Below, piece by piece: positions 1 to 7,080 of a stretch of DNA of 12,036 nt. The notes under the pieces were generated by a model. It saw nothing but the letters and a program-made list of their open reading frames with translations. It searched no databases and was not told where the DNA came from. Positions within the stretch are counted from its first letter, which is position 1, and each line of letters begins with the position of its first letter. The stretch lies in contig JAJXYM010000212.1 in the NCBI GenBank assembly GCA_021780585.1, forward strand, positions 1 through 12,036, in the 5' to 3' direction. This stretch comes from Deltaproteobacteria bacterium (GTDB lineage Bacteria > Desulfobacterota > Binatia > Binatales > Binataceae). A program made the position numbers and the translations under genes.

Positions 1-711
1 TCCCGCTTCCATCCTGAGGGTGTCGCGCGCGCCCAATCCGCATGGCTTGATCCCGGCGCCCGCGCCCGCGTCCAACAACGCCTCGAATAGCCGGGCGCCC
101 TCGGTCGCGGGACAAAACAGTTCGAACCCGTCCTCGCCGGTATAGCCCGTCCGCGCGACCATACAGGCGACGCCGGCGACCTCGCCCTCGGCGAAGCGAA
201 AACGTCGGATCGACGCGACCGGAAATTTCGCGACGCCGCTCAGAACCTGCGCCGCCAGCGGTCCCTGAATCGCGACCAGCGCGGTGGCCTCGCTATGGTC
301 CCGCAGGACCGCGCCGTCGCGATTATGCTCGGTGAGCCAATCCCAATCAGTCGAGACATTCGAGGCGTTCACACACAACATATAGCGGCTGGCCGAATGA
401 CGATAAACAATTAAATCGTCGATCGTACCGCCGTCCGGCGCGCACATGAGCGTATATTGCGCCTGGCCGTCGACCAGACGGGCGGCGGAATTGGTCAACG
501 CCCGTGCGAGCATCGCGAGCGCGCCCGGACCGCTGACCTCGAACTCGCCCATATGGCTTAAATCGAACAATCCGGCGGTGGCGCGCACCGCGCGATGCTC
601 CTCGATGATGCCGGCGTAGTTCAGCGGCATCAGGAAGCCGCCGAACTCGGTCAGGCGCGCGCCCAAGGCACGATGAACGTCAATCAGCGGTGTCTGCTTG
701 ACCGGTTCCAT
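1..711 (-). CDS. gcvT: Aminomethyltransferase (glycine cleavage T protein), 3' end cut off
   Basis: T protein of the glycine cleavage system. It moves the methylene group from the aminomethyl-lipoyl H protein to tetrahydrofolate, giving 5,10-methylene-THF and ammonia in the cytoplasm. The 237 visible residues are the N-terminal part of a family usually about 360-370 long; the rest lies beyond the left edge. Visible family motifs, in order, are QTPLIDVHRALGAR, FDLSHMGEF, GTIDDLIVY (containing the conserved Asp pair), a VAIQGPLA block, RTGYTGEDGFE and, at the cut, KPCGLGARDTLRMEAG. The start is ATG 711, from which the typical N-terminus MEPVKQTPL reads; only a weak GGA lies just upstream. It diverges from folD, which uses the same methylene-THF, so a shared one-carbon role is plausible. 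gcvH and gcvP would be expected to the left but are not visible. Confidence 0.95.
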   Translation of the reverse strand, partial: MEPVKQTPLIDVHRALGARLTEFGGFLMPLNYAGIIEEHRAVRATAGLFDLSHMGEFEVSGPGALAMLARALTNSAARLVDGQAQYTLMCAPDGGTIDDLIVYRHSASRYMLCVNASNVSTDWDWLTEHNRDGAVLRDHSEATALVAIQGPLAAQVLSGVAKFPVASIRRFRFAEGEVAGVACMVARTGYTGEDGFELFCPATEGARLFEALLDAGAGAGIKPCGLGARDTLRMEAG

Positions 712-831
712 CAGTCCATCTAATTTTACCAAAGTCCGCGCCGCTAACGAACGAATCGCACGGATTGCGGACCAGCGCTTCAGGTTTCAATCACTCCCCT
801 TAGAACAATTACACAATCCGCGCCCATCGCG
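712..831. promoter_or_regulatory. Divergent gcvT/folD intergenic region, promoters probable but not resolved
   Basis: This 120-base spacer separates two divergent one-carbon genes, so it should carry promoters for both; that is inferred from layout. On the minus strand a TAAAAT box (723-728) lies only 11 bases before the gcvT ATG, which would give an almost leaderless mRNA if used. Its -35 region is poor. On the plus strand the AT-richer stretch around 785-815 has no convincing sigma-70 pair. No glycine-riboswitch-like fold or operator palindrome was recognised. Confidence 0.3.
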
Positions 832-1737
832 ATGCCAGCGATTATTATGGACGGCCGCAAGGCCAGTGAATTTCTCAGACCGCACCTGCAGGCCTACGCC
901 CAGGAATTGATCGAAACGTATCGGTTCGTGCCGCATCTGGCGGCGATTCTGGTCGGCGAGGATCCCGCGTCGGCGCAATACGTCAAAAACAAACAGCGTT
1001 TCACGGAACTCCTCGGCTGCAAAAGCTCGACGATTCGGATCGCCGCGCGCGACGCCACGATCGAGCGGCTAAGCGAGACGATCGCCGGGTTGAACGCCGA
1101 CCCGGGCGTGACCGGAATCCTGCTACAATTGCCGATACCGGAGGGTCTCGACAATTTTCGCCTGTTCGACGAAATCGATCCGATGAAAGATGTGGACGCG
1201 GTTGGCGCGTCGAGCATCTCGGGCTTTTATCGCGGACAATGGGGTCGCTTCATTCCTTGCACCCCGCGCGGCGTGCTGACGCTGCTCGACCATTATGAAG
1301 CGCCGGTGGATGGCAAGCGGGCGGCGGTGATCGGCCGCAGCGATATCGCCGGCAAGCCGATGGCGTTGATTTTGGGCGGCCGGATGCGTAACGCGACCGT
1401 CACCTGGTGCCATCGCCATACCCGCGACCTCGAGGCGATCTGTCGCGAGTCGGACATTATCGTCTCGTGCGCGGGCGTGGCGCCGCCGGGCCGGGATTTT
1501 CTGATCACGGCCGCGATGGTGAAACCGGGCGCGTGCGTGATCGACGTGGGCTTCCGACGGATCGCGCCGGGCCGTTTCGCCGGCGACGTCGATTTCGCGG
1601 CGGTGCGGGAAGTCGCCGGCTGGATCACGCCGAATCCGGGCGGCACCGGTCCGATGACGGTGGTGGCGCTGATGCAGAACCTGATCGACGCGGCGCGCTA
1701 TCGACTCGGGATGGAACGCGCGGCATACCCCATATAG
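832..1737 (+). CDS. folD: Bifunctional methylene-THF dehydrogenase / methenyl-THF cyclohydrolase, divergent
   Basis: Cytoplasmic enzyme interconverting 5,10-methylene-THF, methenyl-THF and 10-formyl-THF with NAD(P). The 301 residues are close to the usual length. Substrate-site residues are present: Tyr50 and the essential Lys54 (SAQYVKNK), Gln99 (LLQLPIP) and Asp122 (PMKDVD), matching Tyr50, Lys54, Gln98 and Asp121 of E. coli FolD. The Rossmann motif VIGRSDIAGKP (166-176) follows, then GDVDF and the C-terminal WITPNPGGTGPMTV block. Several normally invariant stretches differ. The usual DGFHPxNxG after KDVD is replaced by DAVGASSISG, and PGGVGPMT reads PGGTGPMT. The ATG at 832 gives the expected MPAIIMDGRKAS beginning but has no clear Shine-Dalgarno; ATG 847 is a less likely alternative that would remove the first strand. 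The catalytic set suggests a working enzyme, while the altered loops may change folate or cofactor preference. Confidence 0.92.
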   Translation: MPAIIMDGRKASEFLRPHLQAYAQELIETYRFVPHLAAILVGEDPASAQYVKNKQRFTELLGCKSSTIRIAARDATIERLSETIAGLNADPGVTGILLQLPIPEGLDNFRLFDEIDPMKDVDAVGASSISGFYRGQWGRFIPCTPRGVLTLLDHYEAPVDGKRAAVIGRSDIAGKPMALILGGRMRNATVTWCHRHTRDLEAICRESDIIVSCAGVAPPGRDFLITAAMVKPGACVIDVGFRRIAPGRFAGDVDFAAVREVAGWITPNPGGTGPMTVVALMQNLIDAARYRLGMERAAYPI

Positions 1738-1751
1738 GGCGGCCAAAGTCA

Positions 1752-1767
1752 CGGTAGCCCGCTACCG
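1752..1767. terminator. Small perfect hairpin after folD
   Basis: CGGTAGC (1752-1758) and GCTACCG (1761-1767) are exact inverted copies separated by CC, which would form a stem of six to seven pairs with a tight loop 14 bases after the folD stop codon. No T-run follows on either strand, so it is at best a weak or Rho-assisted terminator, or an RNA 3'-end stabiliser between folD and the permease gene. The symmetry is seen directly; the role is inferred. Confidence 0.35.
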
Positions 1768-1812
1768 CGCAAACGTCTAAATTCAGGCTCAGGAGATTCC
1801 TCGAACCCGACT

Positions 1813-3894
1813 ATGGCATCAGAAAGTCCCGTTGGCCCCAACGGCGAGAAACGTACGCTCGGCCAGATTCTGATTGGACCCGCCCGCGACGTCAAAGACC
1901 CGCACATTTTCCATCAACTTTCCCTGATTGCGTTTCTGGCCTGGGTCGGCCTCGGTTCGGACGGTCTGAGTTCCTCGTGCTACGGACCGGAGGAAGCCTA
2001 TCTCGCCCTGGGCAGCCATCAGTACATGGCGGTGTTCCTGGCGCTGCTGATGGCGCTGACGGTGTTCATCATCTCGGCGTCGTATTCGCAGACGATCGAC
2101 GAATTTCCGACCGGCGGCGGCGGCTATCTGGTCGCGACCAAGCTGCTCGGCCGTTATCCCGGCGTGATTTCGGGGTCGGCGCTGGTGATCGACTACGTGC
2201 TGACGATTTCGATTTCGATCGCGAGCGGCGCCGACGCGATCTTCAGCTTTCTGCCGGTCGGATGGCTGCCGTACAAGTTCTGGGTATGCATCCTGGTGGT
2301 GATCCTGCTGATCGGGATGAACCTGCGCGGGGTCAAGGAGTCGGTGATTTCGCTGCTGCCGATTTTTATCGCCTTCGTGATCACGCACGTATGGCTGATC
2401 ACGTACGCGCTGGTCGAGCGGTCGCCGCAAATACCGGGCGCGATGCATGAGGCGATGAGCCAGACCGGCGCGAGCATTCACAGCCTGGGATTTTTCGCGC
2501 TGGCGATCATCTTTCTGCGCGCCTACAGCCTGGGCGGCGGCACCTACACGGGAATCGAGGCGGTAAGCAACGGCCTGCCGATTCTGCGCGAGCCGCGCAC
2601 CGTCACCGGCAAGCGCACGATGCTCTACATGGCGGTGTCGCTGGCCTTCGTCGCCGGCGGAATTCTGTTCAGCTACATGCTGTTCAACGTCGAACCGATA
2701 ACCGGCAAGACGCTCAACGCGGTGTTGTTCGAGAAGATGGCGGCGCGCTGGACGCTGTTCGGACTGCCGCTCGGGATGCCGATTGTAACGTTCACGCTGC
2801 TGACCGAGGGCGCGCTGCTGTTCGTCGCGGCGCAGACCGGCTTCGTCGACGGGCCGCGGGTGCTGGCGACGATGGCGACGGATCGCTGGCTGCCGCGGCG
2901 GTTTTCGAATCTGAGCGCGCGGCTGGTGACGCAGGACGGCGTGCTCGCGATGGGGTTGGCGGCGGGCGTGATTCTGGCCGGCACGCACGCCAGCGTCGAT
3001 CTGCTGGTGGTGCTCTACGCGATCAACGTCTTCGTCACCTTCACGCTCTCCCAGCTTGGCATGACCGTGCATTGGTGGCAGGCGCGCAAGAGCGAACGGC
3101 GCTGGCTGCGCAAGCTCGCGATCAACGGCGTCGGCTGCACCTTCACCGCGCTGATTCTGGTGCTGACGATCACGCTCAAGTTCGATCAAGGCGGCTGGGT
3201 GACGGTGGTGATGACGGGCGGGATGGTCGCGATCTGTCTCAGCGTGCGGGCCCATTACGAGCGCGTGCGCAAGGCGATCGAGCAACTCGAAGCGGACGTG
3301 CTGCCGGAGATTTTCGCCGCCGCCGAGAAAGCCCCGGCGGCGCGCGATCCGGAAGCGCCCACCGCCGTTCTGCTGGTCAACGGCTTCAACGGACTCGGAC
3401 TGGCGACGCTGACGACGATCCAGCGCCTGTTCGATAATCAGTTCCGCAACGTGGTCTTTATCGGCGTGGGCGAAGTCGATTCAGCCCTGCTCAAGGGTCC
3501 GGACGAACTGCAGCATCTGGAGCAGCAGTTGGCGGACGACATGGTGGAATACTGCCGCTTCGCCGCCGACCTCGGATTCCATCCGGAGCTGCGCACGGGA
3601 ATCGGCCCGGATGTCGTCGCGGAATTGCATCGCATGTGCCTGGAGGTGGCGCGGGAGTTTCCGCATTCAGTCTTTTTCGCCGGCAAGCTGGTTTTCACCG
3701 ACGAGCTCGACGGTTACCTCAGCCGCTTCCTGCATAACCATACGGCGGTCGAAGTGCAGAACTGGCTGCAGCTCTACGGCTACAGCCTGGTGATTCTGCC
3801 GGTGCGCGTCAGCCACGGACAGGCGCGGCCGGTCGGAATCGGGATGCCGAAACCGGCGGAAGCGCCGGCGGCTCCGCTCGCGATGCGCAAGTAA
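1813..3894 (+). CDS. APC/KUP-superfamily permease, KimA-like (probable K+ or amino acid importer) with C-terminal soluble domain
   Basis: Inner-membrane secondary transporter of 693 residues. Residues about 35-475 hold some twelve hydrophobic segments of the APC fold. GSDGLSSSCYGPEEA (48-62) matches the unwound first helix of KimA-type transporters. Asp50 and Tyr57, and Asp127 and Thr131 in a later helix, keep the spacing of KimA's potassium-site pairs Asp36/Tyr43 and Asp117/Thr121. A GGGTYTGIEAVSNG helix (241-254) is also typical. After a charged linker, residues about 515-665 form a soluble alpha/beta domain (TAVLLVNGFNGLGLATL) in the position of KimA's cytosolic universal-stress-like domain, but with different sequence. 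Proton-coupled K+ uptake is the favoured inference; general annotation would say amino acid permease. The start is ATG 1813. AGGAG (1791-1795) lies 17 bases away, too far for a normal ribosome site. No c-di-AMP riboswitch was recognised in the 75-base leader. Confidence 0.82.
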   Translation: MASESPVGPNGEKRTLGQILIGPARDVKDPHIFHQLSLIAFLAWVGLGSDGLSSSCYGPEEAYLALGSHQYMAVFLALLMALTVFIISASYSQTIDEFPTGGGGYLVATKLLGRYPGVISGSALVIDYVLTISISIASGADAIFSFLPVGWLPYKFWVCILVVILLIGMNLRGVKESVISLLPIFIAFVITHVWLITYALVERSPQIPGAMHEAMSQTGASIHSLGFFALAIIFLRAYSLGGGTYTGIEAVSNGLPILREPRTVTGKRTMLYMAVSLAFVAGGILFSYMLFNVEPITGKTLNAVLFEKMAARWTLFGLPLGMPIVTFTLLTEGALLFVAAQTGFVDGPRVLATMATDRWLPRRFSNLSARLVTQDGVLAMGLAAGVILAGTHASVDLLVVLYAINVFVTFTLSQLGMTVHWWQARKSERRWLRKLAINGVGCTFTALILVLTITLKFDQGGWVTVVMTGGMVAICLSVRAHYERVRKAIEQLEADVLPEIFAAAEKAPAARDPEAPTAVLLVNGFNGLGLATLTTIQRLFDNQFRNVVFIGVGEVDSALLKGPDELQHLEQQLADDMVEYCRFAADLGFHPELRTGIGPDVVAELHRMCLEVAREFPHSVFFAGKLVFTDELDGYLSRFLHNHTAVEVQNWLQLYGYSLVILPVRVSHGQARPVGIGMPKPAEAPAAPLAMRK

Positions 3895-3908
3895 CCCGCG
3901 CCGGATTA

Positions 3909-4079
3909 GGGATTCTTCGCTGCGCTCAGAATGACAAGAGGGTAGCGCTCAAAATGAAGGCGGCGGGCGCTCGAAATAACGAGAGGGCGGTCGCAACCAT
4001 GATTGGAGCGGTCGCGATTACCCAACCCAACGTGTCGCCGTTGTCATTCTGAGCGAGGGTTGCCGAAGCGAAGAATCCC
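3909..4079. repeat. Interrupted palindromic repeat enclosing degenerate 20-23-base tandem units
   Basis: The left arm carries GGGATTCTTCGCT (3909-3921) and CGCTCAGAATGACAA (3923-3937). Exact inverted copies occur at 4067-4079 and 4041-4055. The two blocks are one base apart on the left and eleven apart on the right. Between the arms, GCGCTC or GCGGTC begins a unit at 3922, 3945, 3967, 3987 and 4008, spacing 20-23, with AAAATGA-like bodies that decay rightwards. No protein fits here. Related GGATTCTTCGCT...CTCAGAATGACA sequences are, from memory, common intergenic repeats in many environmental genomes. Lying between the convergent permease and hydrolase genes, it could fold at the 3' ends of both transcripts and act as a bidirectional terminator or REP-like element. 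Confidence 0.75.
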
Positions 4080-4122
4080 GGACCATCAGCGCCCGGCGTG
4101 AAGTTATCCTCGGGACGTCGCG

Positions 4123-4995
4123 CTAGATAAGCGTGGTGGCGTCGGGTTCCGCGATCACGCGGTTTTCGATCGCGCCAATCTTTTCGATCTCGATCCGCAC
4201 CACGTCGCCGATCTGGAGATAGCGCGGCGGCTTCATCGCGGCCGCGACGCCGCCCGGCGTGCCGGTGGAGATGATCGTTCCCGGCTCGAGCGTGAAGACG
4301 GTCGACAACGTCTCGACCATCGCGAAACAGTCGAACACCAGATTTTTGGTATTGGAATGCTGGCGAATCTCGCCGTTGACGCGGGTGGTCAGTTCGAGCG
4401 CGTGCGGATCGCCGATTTCGTCGGCCGTGACCAGCCACGGTCCGATCGGCCCGTGGGTGTCGAACGATTTGCCGAGCGTCATGGTCTGCGCCTTGAACTG
4501 CCAGTCGCGCACGCTCACGTCGTTGACGATCAGATAGCCGGCGATTACTTCCCGGGCGCGATCGCGCGGCACATGGCGGCATCGCCGGCCGATCACGAAA
4601 CCGAGCTCGCCCTCGTAGTCGAGCGCGGTTGAGACGCGCGGCATGTGGATCGGATCGTGGGGGCCGGTGACGCAGCTCGACTGCTTGTTGAAGAAGAGCG
4701 GGAATTTCGGCCGCTCCATCCCGGATTCCGCGATATGATCGGCGTAGTTGAGTCCGATCGCGAGGAACTCGGGCGGACGGGCGATCGGCGCTTCGAGTTT
4801 AACCTCCTCGAGATCGATCCGGCTGGCGCGCGTCGCGGCGCGCCGGGCGCGCACCAGCGCGTCGTCGCCGGCCGCGAGCAGGCCGACCAGATCGCGCGGC
4901 AGGTCCGGCGCGGCCGCGGCGAGATCGACGATCTCGCCTCCGATCACGACGCCGATTCGGGTTTCGCCCTCGTGGGTAAATCTCGCAAGCTTCAT
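4123..4995 (-). CDS. Fumarylacetoacetate hydrolase (FAH) fold family protein
   Basis: Metal-dependent cytoplasmic enzyme of the family that includes fumarylacetoacetases, acylpyruvate hydrolases, oxaloacetate decarboxylases and 2-hydroxyhepta-2,4-diene-1,7-dioate isomerases. Its 290 residues show the N-terminal MKLARF...GEIVDL cap, then the core from about residue 76 (AIGLNYADH). The Mg2+/Mn2+ ligands are Glu128 and Glu130 (LDYEGELGF) and Asp159 (NDVSVRDWQ), with the 29-residue spacing known from FAHD1. KSFDTHGPIGPW and ISTGTPGGV complete the signature. Start chosen: ATG 4995, eight bases after a GGAG (5004-5007); GTG 5001 in the same frame is too close to it. The gene follows the VOC gene by 19 bases on the same strand, so it is probably co-transcribed and may hydrolyse or isomerise that enzyme's product. 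The exact substrate cannot be told from sequence. Confidence 0.9.
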   Translation of the reverse strand: MKLARFTHEGETRIGVVIGGEIVDLAAAAPDLPRDLVGLLAAGDDALVRARRAATRASRIDLEEVKLEAPIARPPEFLAIGLNYADHIAESGMERPKFPLFFNKQSSCVTGPHDPIHMPRVSTALDYEGELGFVIGRRCRHVPRDRAREVIAGYLIVNDVSVRDWQFKAQTMTLGKSFDTHGPIGPWLVTADEIGDPHALELTTRVNGEIRQHSNTKNLVFDCFAMVETLSTVFTLEPGTIISTGTPGGVAAAMKPPRYLQIGDVVRIEIEKIGAIENRVIAEPDATTLI

Positions 4996-5014
4996 CGCCA
5001 CGTCTCCGCAATAG

Positions 5015-5617
5015 CTATTCGCCGAGCCGCGCCATGGTCGCGCGGTTGAGTCCTTTTTCGGCGTGATAACGGGTGAGTTCGGCGGCCGATTCGCCGGCGT
5101 GATAGCGCCGCGCCAGTTCGTCGGGATCGAAATCGACGCCGATCGGATTCTTTGCGAAATCCGCGCCCTTGAAAAAAGCCTGCAGCTTTTCCGGCTCCGG
5201 GAAATTATCGATCTGCAACTCGACCTTGTTGCCGTCCGGATCGCGATAGTACATCGAGGTGGTCATGCCGTGATTGATATTCACGACGGGCGTGATGCCG
5301 GCGGCCTTGAGCCGTTCGTAGGTCGCGACCAAATCGCCCAAACTCGCGTAGGTATACGCCAGATGGTCAAGGCCGGCCGAACGCGGCGTGCGTTCGACTG
5401 TTCCAGGAAAGGCGGCCAGCGCGAGCCGATGATGCTCGTCGTCGTAGGTCATGAACACGAGCATCGGGGTCTCGAAGACCACGCGCGCGCCCAGCACCGT
5501 GCGATACCATTCGCTCATCTCCTTGAGCCGGGTGGTGCGCAGGACGGCGTGGGCGAATTTGGCGGGCGCGATCGGCGCGGCGGCGCCATGAGACTCGGCG
5601 GCAGGCTTTTCGGCCAT
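5015..5617 (-). CDS. VOC superfamily protein, extradiol-dioxygenase / glyoxalase-like
   Basis: Vicinal-oxygen-chelate protein of 200 residues with two paired beta-alpha-beta modules. The first begins at FAHAVLRTTRLKEMSEWYRTVLG (residues 21-43, split here only by the helix) and the second at GLDHLAYTY (82-90). Expected metal ligands are His23, His85 and Glu133 (YYRDPDGNKVELQID), with His62 or His63 also near the site, which fits a 2-His-1-carboxylate Fe(II) or similar centre. The C-terminal 60 residues are a charged tail beyond the domain (DPDELARRYHAGES). Start chosen: ATG 5617, eight bases after AGGAG (5626-5630). The frame stays open upstream for a long way, but that extension lies antisense to the CoA-transferase gene and is not credible. 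It leads the two-gene unit with the FAH-fold gene. Ring cleavage of a catechol-like substrate is the inference; glyoxalase or isomerase activity is possible. Confidence 0.88.
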   Translation of the reverse strand: MAEKPAAESHGAAAPIAPAKFAHAVLRTTRLKEMSEWYRTVLGARVVFETPMLVFMTYDDEHHRLALAAFPGTVERTPRSAGLDHLAYTYASLGDLVATYERLKAAGITPVVNINHGMTTSMYYRDPDGNKVELQIDNFPEPEKLQAFFKGADFAKNPIGVDFDPDELARRYHAGESAAELTRYHAEKGLNRATMARLGE

Positions 5618-5839
5618 CGGCGTTGCTCCTTCGCGGCGCGCGCGTCGCGGCGCGCCCCGTAATCGTTCCGACCATAGCAAATTCATATCGCCGGCGGCGA
5701 CCGATCGCGCGTCCGCGCCTTGCCGAGGCGGCGGCGCAATTGCTAGAGCACGAAAGGGAGCGGCGCCGGGCGCGCGGACGAAGGCGATCGCCGCTTTCGT
5801 GACGCGCGGGCCGCGGCGCGGCGCAAGGGAGGCTATGTG
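5618..5839. promoter_or_regulatory. Divergent spacer between VOC-FAH genes and CoA-transferase gene
   Basis: This 222-base non-coding stretch separates two divergent catabolic units and must hold the start signals for both; the layout is the only evidence for promoters. Strong ribosome sites lie at each end: AGGAG at 5626-5630 on the minus strand and GGGAGG at 5827-5832 on the plus strand. The AT-rich island 5676-5690 has TATGGT on the minus strand as a poor -10. On the plus strand TTGCCG (5719-5724) and TAGAGC (5743-5748) are 18 bases apart but match the consensus weakly. No regulator operator was recognised. Confidence 0.35.
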
Positions 5840-7066
5840 ATGGCGGCAGATTCGCGCAGGCATGTGCTCGACGGCGTGAAAGCGCTTGATTTCACCCAGT
5901 TCGTCGCCGGGCCGACGGTCACCAAGCTGATGGCGGAGATGGGCGCCGAAGTGATCAAGGTCGAGCTCGCGCCCGACGGCGATCGTTCGCGCGGCGTGCC
6001 CTATATCAAGAACGATCGCAGCGGCTATTTCGTCCAGCAGAATCGCGGCAAGCTGAGCCTGTGTCTCGACGCGCGCCAGCCCGAGGGCAAGCAAATTCTG
6101 CGCGGGTTGATTCCGAAAGTCGACGTGCTGGTGGAAAATTTCGCGCCCGGCGTGATCGCGCGGATGGGCTTCAATTACGAGGAAGTGCGCAAGCTTAATC
6201 CGAAAATCATCATGTGCTCGGTTTCGACCTTCGGCCAGACCGGGCCGCTGGCGCAGGATCCGGGCTATGATTTCGTCGGCCAGGCGTACGCCGGCGTGAC
6301 CGCCCTGAGCGGCGAGGAGGGCGGACCGCCATATCCGCCGATGCTCGCGATTGGCGACGTTTCGACCGGAGTCCACGGACTCGCCGCGGTCGCCTGCGCG
6401 CTTTTCTATCGCGATCGCACCGGCGAGGGGCAATTTATCGACGTCTCGCTGCTCGATTCGTATTTCCACTATCACGACTGGAGCGTGCAGACGGTCAGCG
6501 CGAGCGGCGGCGCGCAGAAGGCGACCCGCAGCGGCCAGCATTATCCGTCGCTATGCCCGGCCGGGATGTTCCGGGGGCGCGACACGTGGATCTTCATCTT
6601 CGCCTGGCTCGACCATCACTGGGTCAAGTTCTGCGAAATCATGGGCCGGCCGGAACTGGGTCACGATCCGCGCTTTATCGATAATCCGACGCGGATCAAA
6701 AACCGGCCCGAAGTGATCAAGGTGATCGAGGAGTGGCTGGCGCGGACGCCGAGCGACGCGGCCGCCGTCGAGATGTTGCGCGCGGCGCGGATTCCGTCGG
6801 CGCCGGTGCTGACGGTCGAGCAGGCGATGGCGCATCCGCACATGATCGAACGGCGCACGGTGCGGACGATCCACGACCGGCTGATGGGCGACTTGCAGGT
6901 GCCGGGCTTTCCGCTGCGTTTTTCAGGCTTTCCGCAAGAACTCGAGCTGGAGGCGCCCTTGCTCGGGGAGCATAACGGGCGCGTGCTGACGGATTATCTC
7001 GGCTACGGGCCGGCCGAAATCGAACGGCTGACGCGCGCGGGCGTCCTGCACAGCAAGCCGAAGTAG
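5840..7066 (+). CDS. CaiB/BaiF family (class III) CoA-transferase
   Basis: Family III CoA-transferase of 408 residues, the usual size, which in relatives moves CoA between carboxylic acids such as formate/oxalate, carnitine, bile acids or benzylsuccinate. It opens with GVKALDFTQFVAGPTVTKLMAEMGAEVIKVE (residues 12-42 overall). QQNRGKLSLCLD, VDVLVENFAPG and SVSTFGQTGP are all standard family blocks. The catalytic aspartate expected to form the glutamyl/aspartyl-CoA intermediate is Asp173 in AIGDVSTGVHG, followed by TGEGQFIDVSLLDS. Start chosen: ATG 5840, seven bases after GGGAGG; a GTG immediately before it, at 5837, is in frame but too near the ribosome site. It diverges from the VOC/FAH pair, and its stop is 14 bases from the stop of the convergent epimerase gene. 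The acyl donor and acceptor are unknown. Confidence 0.93.
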   Translation: MAADSRRHVLDGVKALDFTQFVAGPTVTKLMAEMGAEVIKVELAPDGDRSRGVPYIKNDRSGYFVQQNRGKLSLCLDARQPEGKQILRGLIPKVDVLVENFAPGVIARMGFNYEEVRKLNPKIIMCSVSTFGQTGPLAQDPGYDFVGQAYAGVTALSGEEGGPPYPPMLAIGDVSTGVHGLAAVACALFYRDRTGEGQFIDVSLLDSYFHYHDWSVQTVSASGGAQKATRSGQHYPSLCPAGMFRGRDTWIFIFAWLDHHWVKFCEIMGRPELGHDPRFIDNPTRIKNRPEVIKVIEEWLARTPSDAAAVEMLRAARIPSAPVLTVEQAMAHPHMIERRTVRTIHDRLMGDLQVPGFPLRFSGFPQELELEAPLLGEHNGRVLTDYLGYGPAEIERLTRAGVLHSKPK

Positions 7067-7080
7067 CGGCGCCAGCGCGC

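Noticed and set aside
1738..1812. Possible c-di-AMP (ydaO-type) riboswitch before the KimA-like gene
   Set aside because: The 75-base leader is too short for that riboswitch and only one small hairpin is visible.
1819..3285. 488-codon minus-strand open frame opposite the permease gene
   Set aside because: Its product is a His/Arg/Gln-rich string with no domain, while the plus strand encodes a clear transporter; it is a frame shadow caused by GC-rich codons.
5618..6541. Long minus-strand open frame extending the VOC gene to over 500 codons
   Set aside because: The extension lies antisense to the CoA-transferase gene, has Arg/His-rich composition without domains, and a good AGGAG plus ATG 5617 starts the VOC domain itself.
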